Shown piece by piece: positions 43,139 to 52,275 of a stretch of 64,000 nucleotides of DNA. Both the position numbers and the translations under genes were made by a program. Each line of letters begins with the position of its first letter. The stretch's first letter is position 1. Origin of the DNA: Bog-756 sp963756515 (GTDB lineage Bacteria; Actinomycetota; Acidimicrobiia; Acidimicrobiales; RAAP-2); contig CAVWNV010000007.1 in the NCBI GenBank assembly GCA_963756515.1, positions 434,001-498,000 of the forward strand, written 5' to 3'. Under the pieces are notes generated by a model. It ran no database searches, was not told the origin of the DNA, and saw nothing but the letters and a program-made list of their open reading frames with translations.

Positions 43139-44179
43139 TCAGTCCGACAGCTGCCCGACGAGGACCTCCAGGTCACTCAGTGAGCGCAGGGTGTCGTTGA
43201 GGTGGGTACAGGTGGAGGTTCCGTTGAATTCCCGTCGCACCCTGGCGCGGACTTCGGGGACGGCCATGCCGGACAACCGTTCGGCGCTGGCAACCGCCCC
43301 CGGGCACTCCATCCACGGCAACACCTGGGCCTCGGCCCTGATGTCGAGGACGCGACTACCGGCGACGTCGAGTGAGCCGGTTACCGAGTACTCGTGCACG
43401 ACCCATTCGGCTGCATCCCCGTCCATGTGACTGTCGCGGAAGTGGGCGTCGAAGGGCCGCGTCTCCTCCGAGTCAGCGGGGCCCATCACGTCGAGACGAC
43501 GACGACGGCGCATGGCGTGGGGAGGGAGGGGTGGCATCGTGTGCCAGGCCAGCAGGTCGTCCTCCCGTTCCAGCGTCGGGGCCGGTGGTCCTGTCGACAC
43601 CGGGATCTGGCCGGTCGAGCGGATCGTCACCATCAGCGTGCCCTCGTGGGCCCAACCGGCGCAGAGGTCGTCCTGGGATGCCATCATCCGGGCCAGGCCC
43701 GACGTGCCCCCGACATCGCCGACCGGCTGCCGCCGAGGTGGATCGAGCGCCCCGGCCCGCTGCGCTGAGTAGCCCGAAACCAGGGCGGCACCGGGCAGGT
43801 CGTCCAGCAACAGGTGGAGCAGGGAGCCGGCCTCGCGTTCGCCGGGGCAGGCCTCGTTGACCCGCGACCGGAAGCCGGGGCCGACCGGGCACCCGATCAG
43901 CTGATCCAGGCCCGGATGGGCCGGGGACGCATCGATCGAGAGAATCTGGCGATTCGAGCCGTCGATTCGGAGCGAAAGGTCGACCTGGTCGATCACCACC
44001 GATGTTGCGTCGGAATCGGTGCGGAGGTCGCGCGCCCGGGCCATCATGACCAGATCACCTCGGAACCCGTCCGGTCGCCTCGTGTCGATCGTCGACGTCC
44101 TGCGGACCGACCCGGGCCGACGGTCGACGGTGACGGTGACCGGATTGCTGGGACCGCCGGCTTCGGGAAGGAACAGCAT
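43139..44179 (-). CDS. DUF2889 family protein
   Basis: 346 residues from the ATG at 44179. The C-terminal CTHLNDTLRSLSDLEVL and the middle region MRRRRRLDVMGPADS and RPFDAHFRDSHMDGD are the DUF2889 pattern, found in proteins of unknown function often near aromatic or steroid catabolism genes. N-terminal two-thirds less conserved. No membrane helix. Confidence 0.75.
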   Translation of the reverse strand: MLFLPEAGGPSNPVTVTVDRRPGSVRRTSTIDTRRPDGFRGDLVMMARARDLRTDSDATSVVIDQVDLSLRIDGSNRQILSIDASPAHPGLDQLIGCPVGPGFRSRVNEACPGEREAGSLLHLLLDDLPGAALVSGYSAQRAGALDPPRRQPVGDVGGTSGLARMMASQDDLCAGWAHEGTLMVTIRSTGQIPVSTGPPAPTLEREDDLLAWHTMPPLPPHAMRRRRRLDVMGPADSEETRPFDAHFRDSHMDGDAAEWVVHEYSVTGSLDVAGSRVLDIRAEAQVLPWMECPGAVASAERLSGMAVPEVRARVRREFNGTSTCTHLNDTLRSLSDLEVLVGQLSD

Positions 44180-44305
44180 CAACCGGCGACGATAGCGGCG
44201 CGGCACGCTCCGGGAATCACGCAGGCTTCCCAACGTGCACATCCTGGTCGCGAGGGCGGTCGAGGTGCCCCGATCAGGTGTGCCGGTCCAGGGGATCCAT
44301 GGCGA

Positions 44306-44704
44306 TCACGCCTGTGCGATGCGGACGAGGTTGCCCGAAGGGTCACGGAACGCACAGTCCCGTGCCCCCCAGGGCTGCGACGCCGGCTCCTGGAGCACCT
44401 CGGCACCCGAGGCCCGGACCTTTTCGAACGTGGTGTCCAGGTCGTCGGAGCGGAAGATCGCAGCCTGCAGCGATCCCTGGGTCACGAGTGACAGCAGGGC
44501 GTCTCCCTCGGCTTGCGAACGACCACCGTGCGGTTGGAACAGGACGATGTCGACCGGCTGGCCCGGGGCGCCGACGGTAACCCACCGGAAACCGCCGGAA
44601 GCGACGTCTGTGCGGACTTCGAGGTCGAGGGCGTCACGGTAGAAGCCGAGGGCGGCGTCGGGGTCGTGAACGGGGATGAACATTGCGGAGAGGGTGACTG
44701 TCAT
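44306..44704 (-). CDS. VOC (glyoxalase/bleomycin-resistance) family protein
   Basis: 132 residues. Two beta-alpha-beta-beta-beta units: FIPVHDPDAALGFYRDALDL, then FRWVTVGAPGQPVDIVLFQP, and the second ending REPSGNLVRIAQA-like, here RDPSGNLVRIAQA. Metal-ligand positions (His14 and a late Glu/Gln) are partly replaced, so catalytic activity is uncertain. It lies directly downstream of an AraC regulator, a common actinobacterial pair. Confidence 0.9.
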   Translation of the reverse strand: MTVTLSAMFIPVHDPDAALGFYRDALDLEVRTDVASGGFRWVTVGAPGQPVDIVLFQPHGGRSQAEGDALLSLVTQGSLQAAIFRSDDLDTTFEKVRASGAEVLQEPASQPWGARDCAFRDPSGNLVRIAQA

Positions 44705-44829
44705 GCGACAAGGCTAGAAGCACCGACCGGGCGGATGCTTCTCCGATCCTGCTCGGGGCAGGGTCGATGGCGCGCCCGGAGTGCCGACGGCACCGCGTTC
44801 TGAGCCGACCGGTCAGCCGGTCGTTGGCC

Positions 44830-45240
44830 TCAGGCCGTGACCGTGGTGCGCCGTGGCCGTGTAGCGAACATGCTCACGCATGAGGGAAGGACTTCGAGGT
44901 CGCGGTGGTCGCGTGCCCGGTACTGCGACGGCGTCATGCCGACGATCTCGGTGAAGCGGGAACTGAACGATCCGAGTGATGTGCAGCCGACGGCGATACA
45001 CGTATCGGTGACCGAGTTCCCGTGACGAAGGAGCGCCTTGGCGCGCTCGATGCGCCGCGTCATGAGATACGAATAGGGGGATTCTCCGTAGGCGGCGCGG
45101 AACTTGCGTGAGAAGTGCGCCGGCGACATCAACGCGGTACGTGCCATGGCCGGAACATCGAGGGGCTGGTCGTAGTGGCGGTCAATGAGGTCACGCGCCC
45201 GACGCAGGTGGGCGAGATCGGCAATCTCATCCGGCGTCAT
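44830..45240 (-). CDS. AraC-family transcriptional regulator (HTH only)
   Basis: 136 residues from the ATG at 45240. Two HTH motifs: LDVPAMARTALMSPAHFSRK with YGESPYSYLMTRRIERAKAL, and VTDTCIAVGCTSLGSFSSRF with TPSQYRARDHR. There is no ligand-binding domain. It lies 126 bp upstream of a VOC-fold gene on the same strand and probably controls it. Confidence 0.9.
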   Translation of the reverse strand: MTPDEIADLAHLRRARDLIDRHYDQPLDVPAMARTALMSPAHFSRKFRAAYGESPYSYLMTRRIERAKALLRHGNSVTDTCIAVGCTSLGSFSSRFTEIVGMTPSQYRARDHRDLEVLPSCVSMFATRPRRTTVTA

Positions 45241-45393
45241 TCCCTCGACCGTACCCGACAGGTCGCCGGCCCGGTACCTCCGAACCGGATATGCCGGTGC
45301 TGGAGGTCGGGAACGGCCTGGGCGACGGGACCACCCGAAGATCGGTACCAGGTCGGTACCCAGCCTGCTCCGCACGCCGGAAGCTACGACGGT

Positions 45394-45801
45394 TCAGGGC
45401 CCGGCTTCGGTGGCGAGGAACGTGACCGTCATGCCGTGCAACGGCTCCAACATGATCTCGTCGAGATGCATGCCGCCGTGATCCCGGTGTTGTTCGTAGC
45501 GAATCGGAGCTCCATAGCGGGCGGCGATGGCGGCAGGTCCGTCGACCTCGGAGACCGCCATGACGATGGAGTAGAAGCCTTCACCGTGGACTGCGAGAAA
45601 TTCGGTGAAACTGGCCGCCTGCTGCCCGTCGCTGTTCGTGGGGGAGAGGATCTCGATCCCGGCCTCCCAATCGATGAGCACCCGTATTCCCAGGTCGTCG
45701 AGGTCGATCTCGTAGAAGTTCAGACCGAGTTCACGCCAGAGCCCGGCGGCATGGTCCTGGTTCTCGGGACGAACGCAGAAGACGACGTGATGAAGGCGCA
45801 T
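45394..45801 (-). CDS. VOC family protein
   Basis: 135 residues, single VOC unit pair: MRLHHVVFCVRPENQDHAAG with His4/5 as a likely metal ligand, then FTEFLAVHGEGFYSIVMAV and DHGGMHLDEIMLEPLHGMTV with late His and Glu. Resembles epimerase/lyase-type VOC proteins more than glyoxalase I. It starts 12 bp after the 45814 reductase ends and probably shares its operon with that gene and the SDR at 46946. Confidence 0.85.
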   Translation of the reverse strand: MRLHHVVFCVRPENQDHAAGLWRELGLNFYEIDLDDLGIRVLIDWEAGIEILSPTNSDGQQAASFTEFLAVHGEGFYSIVMAVSEVDGPAAIAARYGAPIRYEQHRDHGGMHLDEIMLEPLHGMTVTFLATEAGP

Positions 45802-45813
45802 CCGGCTCTCCCG

Positions 45814-46908
45814 CTACCGGGACGGAGGCTCGAAGCGCCCGGCGAAGGCGCGCAGCGGTAGGTCCGCACTGGTGATCATCCCGGCCGGTGCCGCACAGAT
45901 CGTCCGGATGGCGTTCAATGCCGGCATGCCGGTGATGGTCATGCCGATGGACGCGAAGTAGGCCGGATCGTGGATGCTGGCCCCTTCGGCCGGAAAGATC
46001 ATGTGCCGGTTGACGATGGTGGGGTCACCTTTGATGGTGGTGATGTAACAACCCTCGATCCTCCAGTTCGGCTCGGTGTCCGGAGTCATCTGCCACTGGA
46101 GGTGGACCTCGATCTTCGGCTCTCCTGCCACGATTCCCTTGAACTTGGCCATGCTGGCGCCGACGGATCCTTTGGCCAGGGTCCACCATCCGAGGTCGAC
46201 GTCCTTGGTGCACGCACCCAGCTCGCACTCGAACACCACATCGTCCACCTCGACATCGAGGCAGTCCGCCATGAGGTGGATGGAGTCGGCAAAGACCGTG
46301 CAGCCCTTCTCGAGTAGACCGGGGACCTTCGGATCGTCAACCTGCAGTCCGTAGCCGGTGTTCATCCAGGTGTCCACGGAGTGGTGACACGAGACGTCCA
46401 CCGACTCGAGGACGGTCAGATGGTCGATCCGACCCATGCCGGCCGAAGCCACGACGGAGAGGATCTGCGCCAATCCGGGGTTCATACCGGTGCCGTAGAA
46501 GGTGGCATTGCCCCGGAGACAGTATTCCTCGATCATCTCGGTCGGCTTCCTACCGGAAGGATCGGGAAAGTTGAGATCGCGGTGGTGGCCGGTGATCCAG
46601 TCGGCAGTGGAAACCACGTTGATACCTGCCTCGAGCACCGTACGGAACAGATCCATGTCGGGCCAGACACCGTTGAAGTTCAGGCAATCGGGTTGCAGGG
46701 CGAGGATGTCCTCGACGCGGTTGGTCCCCGTGACGCCGACAGGATCGATTCCGACGATCTCGCCCGCGTCCCGGCCCACCTTGTCCTCGGCGTAGCAGTA
46801 GAGACCCACGAGTTGCAGATCCGGGTGGCTCTGGAGCCGACGGACCATCTCGCTCCCGACGTTTCCCGTGCCGGCCTGCACCACCCTCAGCGGGACTTTC
46901 CTGTTCAT
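45814..46908 (-). CDS. Dihydrodipicolinate-reductase-like NAD(P) oxidoreductase
   Basis: 364 residues. The Rossmann start RVVQAGTGNVGSEMVRRLQS, GLYCYAEDKVGRDAGEIVG and the later PGLAQILSVVASAGMGRIDH are typical of the DapB-like family that includes 2,4-diaminopentanoate dehydrogenase and many actinobacterial proteins near steroid or lipid catabolism genes. The large C-terminal domain sets it apart from true DapB. Operon: SDR (46946) - this gene - VOC (45394). Confidence 0.85.
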   Translation of the reverse strand: MNRKVPLRVVQAGTGNVGSEMVRRLQSHPDLQLVGLYCYAEDKVGRDAGEIVGIDPVGVTGTNRVEDILALQPDCLNFNGVWPDMDLFRTVLEAGINVVSTADWITGHHRDLNFPDPSGRKPTEMIEEYCLRGNATFYGTGMNPGLAQILSVVASAGMGRIDHLTVLESVDVSCHHSVDTWMNTGYGLQVDDPKVPGLLEKGCTVFADSIHLMADCLDVEVDDVVFECELGACTKDVDLGWWTLAKGSVGASMAKFKGIVAGEPKIEVHLQWQMTPDTEPNWRIEGCYITTIKGDPTIVNRHMIFPAEGASIHDPAYFASIGMTITGMPALNAIRTICAAPAGMITSADLPLRAFAGRFEPPSR

Positions 46909-46945
46909 TGCTCACAACTCCTTGTCGACGGCTGCGAACCCCTGG

Positions 46946-47827
46946 TCAAAGCAGGTCCTTGATGGTCTTCAGCCCGGATTCGTAGAGAACGCCCGGTAGC
47001 ATCCCACCATCGATCTCGATGGTGGTCCCGTTGATGAAGTCGGCCTGGCCCGAGCACAGGAACACGCAGGCCCGACCCACTTCGTCCGGCTCACCGGCCC
47101 TTCCGAGCGGCACATCGGTGAAGTACCGCTCGCCGGCAGGATCGTCTTCGGGGAGTACGAAGGCCCGGAAATTGTCGGTCATGGTGGGCCCCAGGGCCAG
47201 GCAGTTGACCCGGGCGGTCGGTCCCCACTCCTCGGCCAGGGATCGGGTGAGGTGATTGAGGCCCGACTTTGCCGCGCCATAGGAGACCAGGGTGGGGGAG
47301 CCGGCCGGATGGCCGGCTCCGCTCGAGATGTTGATGATCGAGCCGGTCCCGTCCTGGGTCTTCATCTGGCGGAAGACGCGGATGGCGAACCACAGCGGGC
47401 TGATCAGGTTCATCTGGACGGCGAAGGCATGGAAGAGGGCCGTGCGTTCGAAGTCGTCGTCGCTCCGTGGTGCACCTTGGATCTTCTGGACCAGCTCGGG
47501 CACATCGTCGACCTCCGGGGTCGGGACGGTACCGCCGGCGTTGTTCACGAGGATATCGATACGCCCATAGACATCCGCCACCCGCTGGACGAACCGGTCG
47601 ATGGCACCGTAGTCACCTTGATCGCAGACCCACTGGGCGGAACGATTCACGGCTCCGGGAACGTCGGCGGCCGCCGGCAACTCCGGAAGTGGGCGGCGCG
47701 AGCAGCCGATCACCGTTGCTCCCTCGACGAGGAGCTGGCGCGAGATTCCGATACCGACCCCCCGGCTCGTGCCGGTCACCACGGCAATCTTGCCTTCCAG
47801 CGCTCCCACCAGCCCAACCCCGATCAC
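46946..47827 (-). CDS. Short-chain dehydrogenase/reductase
   Basis: 293 residues from a GTG at 47827 (a GTG at 47809 is possible). GALEGKIAVVTGTSRGVGIG is the cofactor site, DILVNNAGG the second motif, catalytic Ser in IINISSGAG and Tyr/Lys in SYGAAKSGLNH, and the C-terminus FINGTTIEIDGGMLPG. NAD(P)-dependent alcohol/ketone oxidoreductase, substrate unknown. First gene of a likely three-gene operon. Confidence 0.92.
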   Translation of the reverse strand: MIGVGLVGALEGKIAVVTGTSRGVGIGISRQLLVEGATVIGCSRRPLPELPAAADVPGAVNRSAQWVCDQGDYGAIDRFVQRVADVYGRIDILVNNAGGTVPTPEVDDVPELVQKIQGAPRSDDDFERTALFHAFAVQMNLISPLWFAIRVFRQMKTQDGTGSIINISSGAGHPAGSPTLVSYGAAKSGLNHLTRSLAEEWGPTARVNCLALGPTMTDNFRAFVLPEDDPAGERYFTDVPLGRAGEPDEVGRACVFLCSGQADFINGTTIEIDGGMLPGVLYESGLKTIKDLL

Positions 47828-48149
47828 CCGGCCTCGATCAGCGAACTATAAGCATCTCCGTGATCGCATGCCCAGCCGCAGGGTGGCGGCGTCCGAACGG
47901 ACCGGAACGGCATCGAGTCGACCTGAGGTCCGTGGGAATGGTTCGTCGGATCTCGCGGTTGACGTTCCCGGTGGTAACAGTCCGATCGACAGGGCCGGCC
48001 TCGGCGCCGAGGCCCCGGATTCAGCCGGAAGGGTTGGTACCGCCAGATTCGACGTCAACTACCCTGCCCCGACCCACCGACGCTGCTCCGCTCCTTGGTC
48101 CGGGCGTCTCGCAGATCCAGCCGATGACCACCAACTGAAGGAGCTTTCC
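47828..48149. other. 322 bp divergent promoter region
   Basis: Lies between the minus-strand SDR operon and the plus-strand uORF/mycothiol-linked gene. TATAAG near 47849 could be a -10 element. I see no clear operator and no gene other than the short uORF that begins at 48150. Confidence 0.35.
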
Positions 48150-48200
48150 ATGGACCGCCGCCCCCCTCGCCTCGTGGCCGGATCGCCGGTGAAGGCATGA
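48150..48200 (+). CDS. 16-codon upstream ORF coupled to the next gene
   Basis: GAAGGAG precedes an ATG that opens MDRRPPRLVAGSPVKA and stops at a TGA overlapping the next gene's ATG (ATGA, 48197-48200). The downstream gene has no equally good ribosome site of its own. The RRPPR cluster could slow ribosomes. A leader peptide controlling the downstream gene is possible. Confidence 0.5.
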   Translation: MDRRPPRLVAGSPVKA

Positions 48201-48994
48201 CGCCGACACCGGACCCTTCCGTCGGCGACTGGTTCTCCGCCGCGTCGCACTCCCACCAACGACTGGTAGGACTCGTAGGTCCGATGGCGGTCGCAGAGTT
48301 GACCGGGCCGTCCTACGACTCCGAGTGGTCGGTGGCCCAGGTGCTCTCCCACCTCGGATCCGGCGCCGAGATCTTTACCTTGTTCGTCGAGGCCGGACGG
48401 CGGGGAGACGAGGCACCCGGCATGCCCGAGTTCCAGCCGGTCTGGGACCGGTGGAACGCCAAGTCCCCTGAGGAACAGGCCGCCGACTCCCTGGTGGCGG
48501 ACCGGGCCCTGCTCGAGGTGATCGACCGGATGGACGAGGAGGAACGCCGCGGTTGGGAGCTCTCGATGTTCGGCTCCGACCAACGGCTCGCCGATGTCCT
48601 CCGACTCCGGCTGGGGGAGCACGCCCTGCACACGTGGGATGTGGCTGTCACCCAGGATCCGAACGCATCGCTGGCCGGAGACGCCGTCGAGTTGTTGATA
48701 GATGTTCTCGACCAACTGGTGGCCCGAACCGGAGGCACATCCGATCCGCCCGTGCGGCTGGCCGTATCGACCAGCGGTCCCGACCGTCGGTTCCTGCTGA
48801 CCGCCGACGGCGAGGGCACGGCACTGCTCCCCGGGGATGACTCGACGACCTCTGCCGGTGACCGGGTACTCCAACTACCGGCCGAAGCGCTCATCCGCCT
48901 GGTGTACGGTCGACTCGATCCTCTGCACACACCAGCAATCGAGGCCGGGGCCGGCGAACTCGATGCCCTCCGCACCCTGTTCCCGGGCTTTTGA
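48197..48994 (+). CDS. Maleylpyruvate isomerase family mycothiol-dependent enzyme
   Basis: 265 residues. The N-terminal DinB-like helical domain reads DWFSAASHSHQRLVGLVGPM, then SEWSVAQVLSHLGSGAEIF, with later LGEHALHTWDVAVTQDPNAS giving the His/Asp metal site. The C-terminal domain (PDRRFLLTADGEGTALLPGD, ALIRLVYGRLDP) is the SCP-like part of this family. Members use mycothiol as thiol cofactor. The reaction here is not known. Translation is probably coupled to a 16-codon upstream ORF. Confidence 0.88.
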   Translation: MTPTPDPSVGDWFSAASHSHQRLVGLVGPMAVAELTGPSYDSEWSVAQVLSHLGSGAEIFTLFVEAGRRGDEAPGMPEFQPVWDRWNAKSPEEQAADSLVADRALLEVIDRMDEEERRGWELSMFGSDQRLADVLRLRLGEHALHTWDVAVTQDPNASLAGDAVELLIDVLDQLVARTGGTSDPPVRLAVSTSGPDRRFLLTADGEGTALLPGDDSTTSAGDRVLQLPAEALIRLVYGRLDPLHTPAIEAGAGELDALRTLFPGF

Positions 48995-49018
48995 GCCCAC
49001 TCTCCCGAGGAGTCTGCC

Positions 49019-49441
49019 ATGCGAGCTCACCTGACCGCCCGTGACCTGCCCGGCCGTATCGCCAGCGGCGCCTTCATCCTTCACACCGGACTCGAGAAGT
49101 GGAACGGTCCCGCCGAACAGGCCGAGGCGGTACACGGCATGGCGGCCGGGGCGTATCCGTTCCTGCAGTCGATCCCGCCCACCCGGTTCCTCCGGCTGCT
49201 CGCCGCCGGTGAGATGGCCACCGGTGCGTTGCTGCTCTCTCCGTTCGTTTCGAATGCCGTAGCCGGATCGGCCTTGACCGGCTTCGCCGCCGGGCTGTTG
49301 GGGATGTACGCCCGCACCCCGGCCATGCACAAGCCGGGCAGTGTCTGGCCCACTCAGGCCGGTACCCCGGTGAGCAAGGATGTCTGGTTGCTCGGTATCG
49401 GCTTGGGCCTCGTCGTCGCCGGGCGTCGGAAGCCGGCGTGA
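49019..49441 (+). CDS. DoxX-like small membrane protein
   Basis: 140 residues from the ATG at 49019 after GAGGAG. Four hydrophobic segments (IASGAFILHTGLEKW, FLRLLAAGEMATGALLLSPF, AVAGSALTGFAAGLLGMYA, VWLLGIGLGLVVAG). The arrangement resembles DoxX-like proteins of actinobacteria. 24 bp after the mycothiol-linked enzyme, so probably one transcript. Confidence 0.7.
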   Translation: MRAHLTARDLPGRIASGAFILHTGLEKWNGPAEQAEAVHGMAAGAYPFLQSIPPTRFLRLLAAGEMATGALLLSPFVSNAVAGSALTGFAAGLLGMYARTPAMHKPGSVWPTQAGTPVSKDVWLLGIGLGLVVAGRRKPA

Positions 49442-49468
49442 CCCGGGGGTGGTGACGCAGAGGGAGGA

Positions 49469-49825
49469 TCAGTCCTCCCCCCGGGCCTCCTTGGCGAACC
49501 GCGAGGCCAGTTGCCGCGAGATCCCCCACGACCGACCGAGGTCGCCGATCGTCATTCCCTCGTCGAGCCCGGCCAGGATGGTGGCCAGGCGGAGCTCGCG
49601 GCGTGCCGCGGCCAGGGCGTCGAGCGCATCCTTCACGTTCTGACGCCCGAAGCCGGCGTCGACCTGTCCCATCGTCGCCGCCAGCGTCGTGCCCTTGGTC
49701 AGCTCCTTGATGGCATGGCGGATGAGGTCCTCGTTGTCGCGGATGGCCTGACGGACACTCCGACCCTCCTCCAGCAACGAGTCAAGGCTACGGATCACCC
49801 GTTCACGCTCACCACCGCCGTCCAC
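49469..49825 (-). CDS. Hypothetical protein with C-terminal helix-turn-helix
   Basis: 118 residues, all helical. The last 40 residues (ILAGLDEGMTIGDLGRSWGI, SRQLASRFAKEA) look like an HTH of the sigma-factor region 4 or Trp-repressor type. The N-terminal half (SLDSLLEEGRSVRQAIRDNE) could be a dimerisation helix pair. Not assigned to a family. Confidence 0.65.
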   Translation of the reverse strand: MDGGGERERVIRSLDSLLEEGRSVRQAIRDNEDLIRHAIKELTKGTTLAATMGQVDAGFGRQNVKDALDALAAARRELRLATILAGLDEGMTIGDLGRSWGISRQLASRFAKEARGED

Positions 49826-49900
49826 GTGATCAGCCTATTCGCGTCGGTGCGCGGCCTGACAAATCGGTGGGATGGCGGCCTGACGGATCGGACAGAGCCG

Positions 49901-51505
49901 TCAGCTGTAGTGCCGCAGCCGGCTCCAGGTCTTTGCCCACGTCTGTTTCAGGTCGGTGCAGAGGTAGATGTGCCCGTCCCACTCCTGATTATGCAGGCCG
50001 GCCCGGTTGGACAGTGTGGCCACGACCCGGACGCTCCCGAAGAACTGCCGCAGGTAGGAGCCATAGCCGGTCACATCGACCGGGCCCGGGGCCACGGCCA
50101 GAACCGTCGTGGCACCAGGATTTCCGGGCCCCCAGAACCACTCGCTGTTCTGGTCGCTCACTGCGGTGGGCAGCCCGGTATCCCGCCCCAGCTCGTTGAT
50201 GGCGCCGGCCTCGCCGTAGTCGGCCGTGAAGATCACCGCGTGTTCACGTCGGTGGGGCGGCAGTGATCGCCAGGCCGAGTCCACCGTGTGGACGAGTTCG
50301 GGCCAGCCCACCGTCTCGGCCAGCCCCTGGTTGGCCCGGTAGGTCCAGCCGATGTCGCGGGCCGGCAGGACCGGGAGCACGAGGGGAAGCTCGATGGCGG
50401 CGATCACCACGGCCAGGGCCACCAGACGCCCCAGGCGGCCGGGGCGTGCCGTCAGCCACCCTTCGACGCGGACCGAGCCGGCAGCCAGAAGAGCGGGGTA
50501 GGCGCCGGCCAGGTAGTAGACCTTGGCCCCGGTGGTGAGGGCGAACAGCACGAACAGCAGCCCGTAGGCCCACACCAGAGCTCGCCAGGCCGGACGATCC
50601 GATCGCCACAGCAACACCAGGCCCGCCATCCACACCCAGGCCAGCGCCAAATTCGTCTCGGACAGTTGGCCCACGATCCAGGTGGGGATGTTCCCGAGTC
50701 CGCCGTTCTCGTGGTTCAGGTTGTTGGTCATGGCGATGGTGGCCCAGTGGTGGTCGGCCTGCCACCACAGGTCGGGGACGGTGAACACCAAGGCGATGAC
50801 GGCACCGGCCACGAACCATCGGTTCAAGAGGAGAGGCCAGCCTCGGCTGGCCACCAGACCGATGCACAGGGCTACGGCCAGGAAGCCGATGCTGTGCTTG
50901 TTGGCGAGTCCTGCCCCGAGGATGATCCCGGCCGGTATCCAGAGGCGGGGCTCGGCTGTCCGACCCAAGCGGGCCACGACGAGCGTGAGTGCTGTCCAGG
51001 CCAACAGATCGAATGCCGTCGGACCGAAGAGGTGGTCGGTTCCGATCAACACCGGCATGGTGGCGACGGCCACGGCCGCGAGGAGCTGGGCCGACCGTCG
51101 GCCGCCGAACTCGCGGGCCAGGAGACCGGCCAGGACGACAGTCCCTGCTGCCGCCAATGCCGGCCACAACCGGAGTCCGGGCAGTGACATCCCGAAGACC
51201 CAGAGCGAGAAACGGGCCAGGAGCGGACTGGCGACGGGCTGGTCGACGTAGCCGGCCGACAGGTGGCGGGCGCAGTCGAGGAAGTAGAGCTCGTCGCGGT
51301 GGAAGCCGTAACGTCCCGACGTCGCCATCAGGCCGGCGAACACCACCGCGGCGACGACGAGGCCCCGTCGGTCCACCGGGTCCAGCTCCCGGCCCGACGT
51401 GGCATGGACCGTACGTTCCGGGCCGTCGATCGTGGCCACACCGGTGGGTTGTCCGGCTGAGCCGCGGCCGGGCTCCACCCCGGGTCCGGGTACGGGTCCC
51501 GTCAT
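49901..51505 (-). CDS. GT39-type membrane glycosyltransferase (ArnT/PMT-like)
   Basis: 534 residues from the ATG at 51505, which overlaps the tetR stop as ATGA. About 11-12 membrane helices after a 50-residue cytoplasmic start. The first loop GRYGFHRDELYFLDCARHLS with YVDQPV carries the Asp-Glu expected of the polyprenyl-sugar transferase active site. The C-terminal soluble part (GREHAVIFTADYGEAGAINE) is extracytoplasmic. It would transfer a sugar from a polyprenyl phosphate to a cell-surface acceptor. Co-transcribed with the TetR regulator. Confidence 0.85.
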   Translation of the reverse strand: MTGPVPGPGVEPGRGSAGQPTGVATIDGPERTVHATSGRELDPVDRRGLVVAAVVFAGLMATSGRYGFHRDELYFLDCARHLSAGYVDQPVASPLLARFSLWVFGMSLPGLRLWPALAAAGTVVLAGLLAREFGGRRSAQLLAAVAVATMPVLIGTDHLFGPTAFDLLAWTALTLVVARLGRTAEPRLWIPAGIILGAGLANKHSIGFLAVALCIGLVASRGWPLLLNRWFVAGAVIALVFTVPDLWWQADHHWATIAMTNNLNHENGGLGNIPTWIVGQLSETNLALAWVWMAGLVLLWRSDRPAWRALVWAYGLLFVLFALTTGAKVYYLAGAYPALLAAGSVRVEGWLTARPGRLGRLVALAVVIAAIELPLVLPVLPARDIGWTYRANQGLAETVGWPELVHTVDSAWRSLPPHRREHAVIFTADYGEAGAINELGRDTGLPTAVSDQNSEWFWGPGNPGATTVLAVAPGPVDVTGYGSYLRQFFGSVRVVATLSNRAGLHNQEWDGHIYLCTDLKQTWAKTWSRLRHYS

Positions 51506-52245
51506 GGTTCGGACGGCCCGGTTCGTTCGGTGGGCCCGGCGCGCCGGGGTTCCCCGTCGGGTACGAACGCCTCCCCCAGCAGGTGGAGGACGCTGGTACG
51601 CGCCTCGTCGTCGTCGATCAGCCCGCCGTCCCGATCGTCCCGGCGGTGCCAGGCGAACCAGGCCACGGTCTCGACGATGAACCGGGTGGCCAGTGCCGTG
51701 TCGGGGACGGCCCGCAGCTGACCTGACCGGATCCGGCTCTCGAGATAGCGCTGCAGCTGGTCCACCTGGCCGCGGCGGGCCCCGCCGAAGTAGAGGGCGT
51801 CGAGCACGGGGAGGTCGACGGCGGAGCTTTCGATCAGCGCCAGTAGGACATGGTGGTCCTCGATCACGGAGTAGAGCTCGTCGACCACCTCGGTGAACTC
51901 GCCGCGGATGTCGGCACACCGGTCCGTTGCCAGTGCCGCCCGGAGCACGGGGAACGTCGAGTTGCCGGCCGTCCACTGGGTCAGGGGTCGAAGCGCCTCC
52001 CCGGGCGCGGGCGTCGGGAGCGGCGTGGCCAGGTCCGAGACCGAGTCGGCGTTGACGGCGTACAGCAGGGCCAGCTGGAACAGGGCCTCTTTGCTGGCGA
52101 CGTAGCGATACAGGATGCCGTGGCTGAATCCGAGCTCGCCGGCCACGTCGGTCATGAGCGTCCGGCGGTAGCCCTTGGCCGTGAAGACCTTGCAGGCGGC
52201 ACGGGCGATGTCCGTCAACCGGTTGGCGGGGGCTCGCCGCGGCAC
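51502..52245 (-). CDS. TetR/AcrR-family transcriptional regulator
   Basis: 247 residues from the GTG at 52245. HTH at about residues 10-55: RLTDIARAACKVFTAKGYRR, TLMTDVAGELGFSHGILYRY, VASKEALFQLALLYAV. The C-terminal domain is the usual variable ligand pocket. A 17-bp perfect palindrome ends 14 bp from the start codon and is the likely operator, over both this promoter and the divergent alkA promoter. Overlaps the GT39 gene by four bases. Confidence 0.9.
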   Translation of the reverse strand: MPRRAPANRLTDIARAACKVFTAKGYRRTLMTDVAGELGFSHGILYRYVASKEALFQLALLYAVNADSVSDLATPLPTPAPGEALRPLTQWTAGNSTFPVLRAALATDRCADIRGEFTEVVDELYSVIEDHHVLLALIESSAVDLPVLDALYFGGARRGQVDQLQRYLESRIRSGQLRAVPDTALATRFIVETVAWFAWHRRDDRDGGLIDDDEARTSVLHLLGEAFVPDGEPRRAGPTERTGPSEP

Positions 52246-52258
52246 ACCATAAATATAA

Positions 52259-52275
52259 AACTGACTCAGTCAGTT
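52259..52275. promoter_or_regulatory. 17-bp perfect palindrome, probable TetR operator
   Basis: AACTGACTCAGTCAGTT, 8+1+8, in an A/T-rich patch. On the minus strand a TATATT/TTTATA -10-like element lies between it and the tetR start. Confidence 0.7.
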
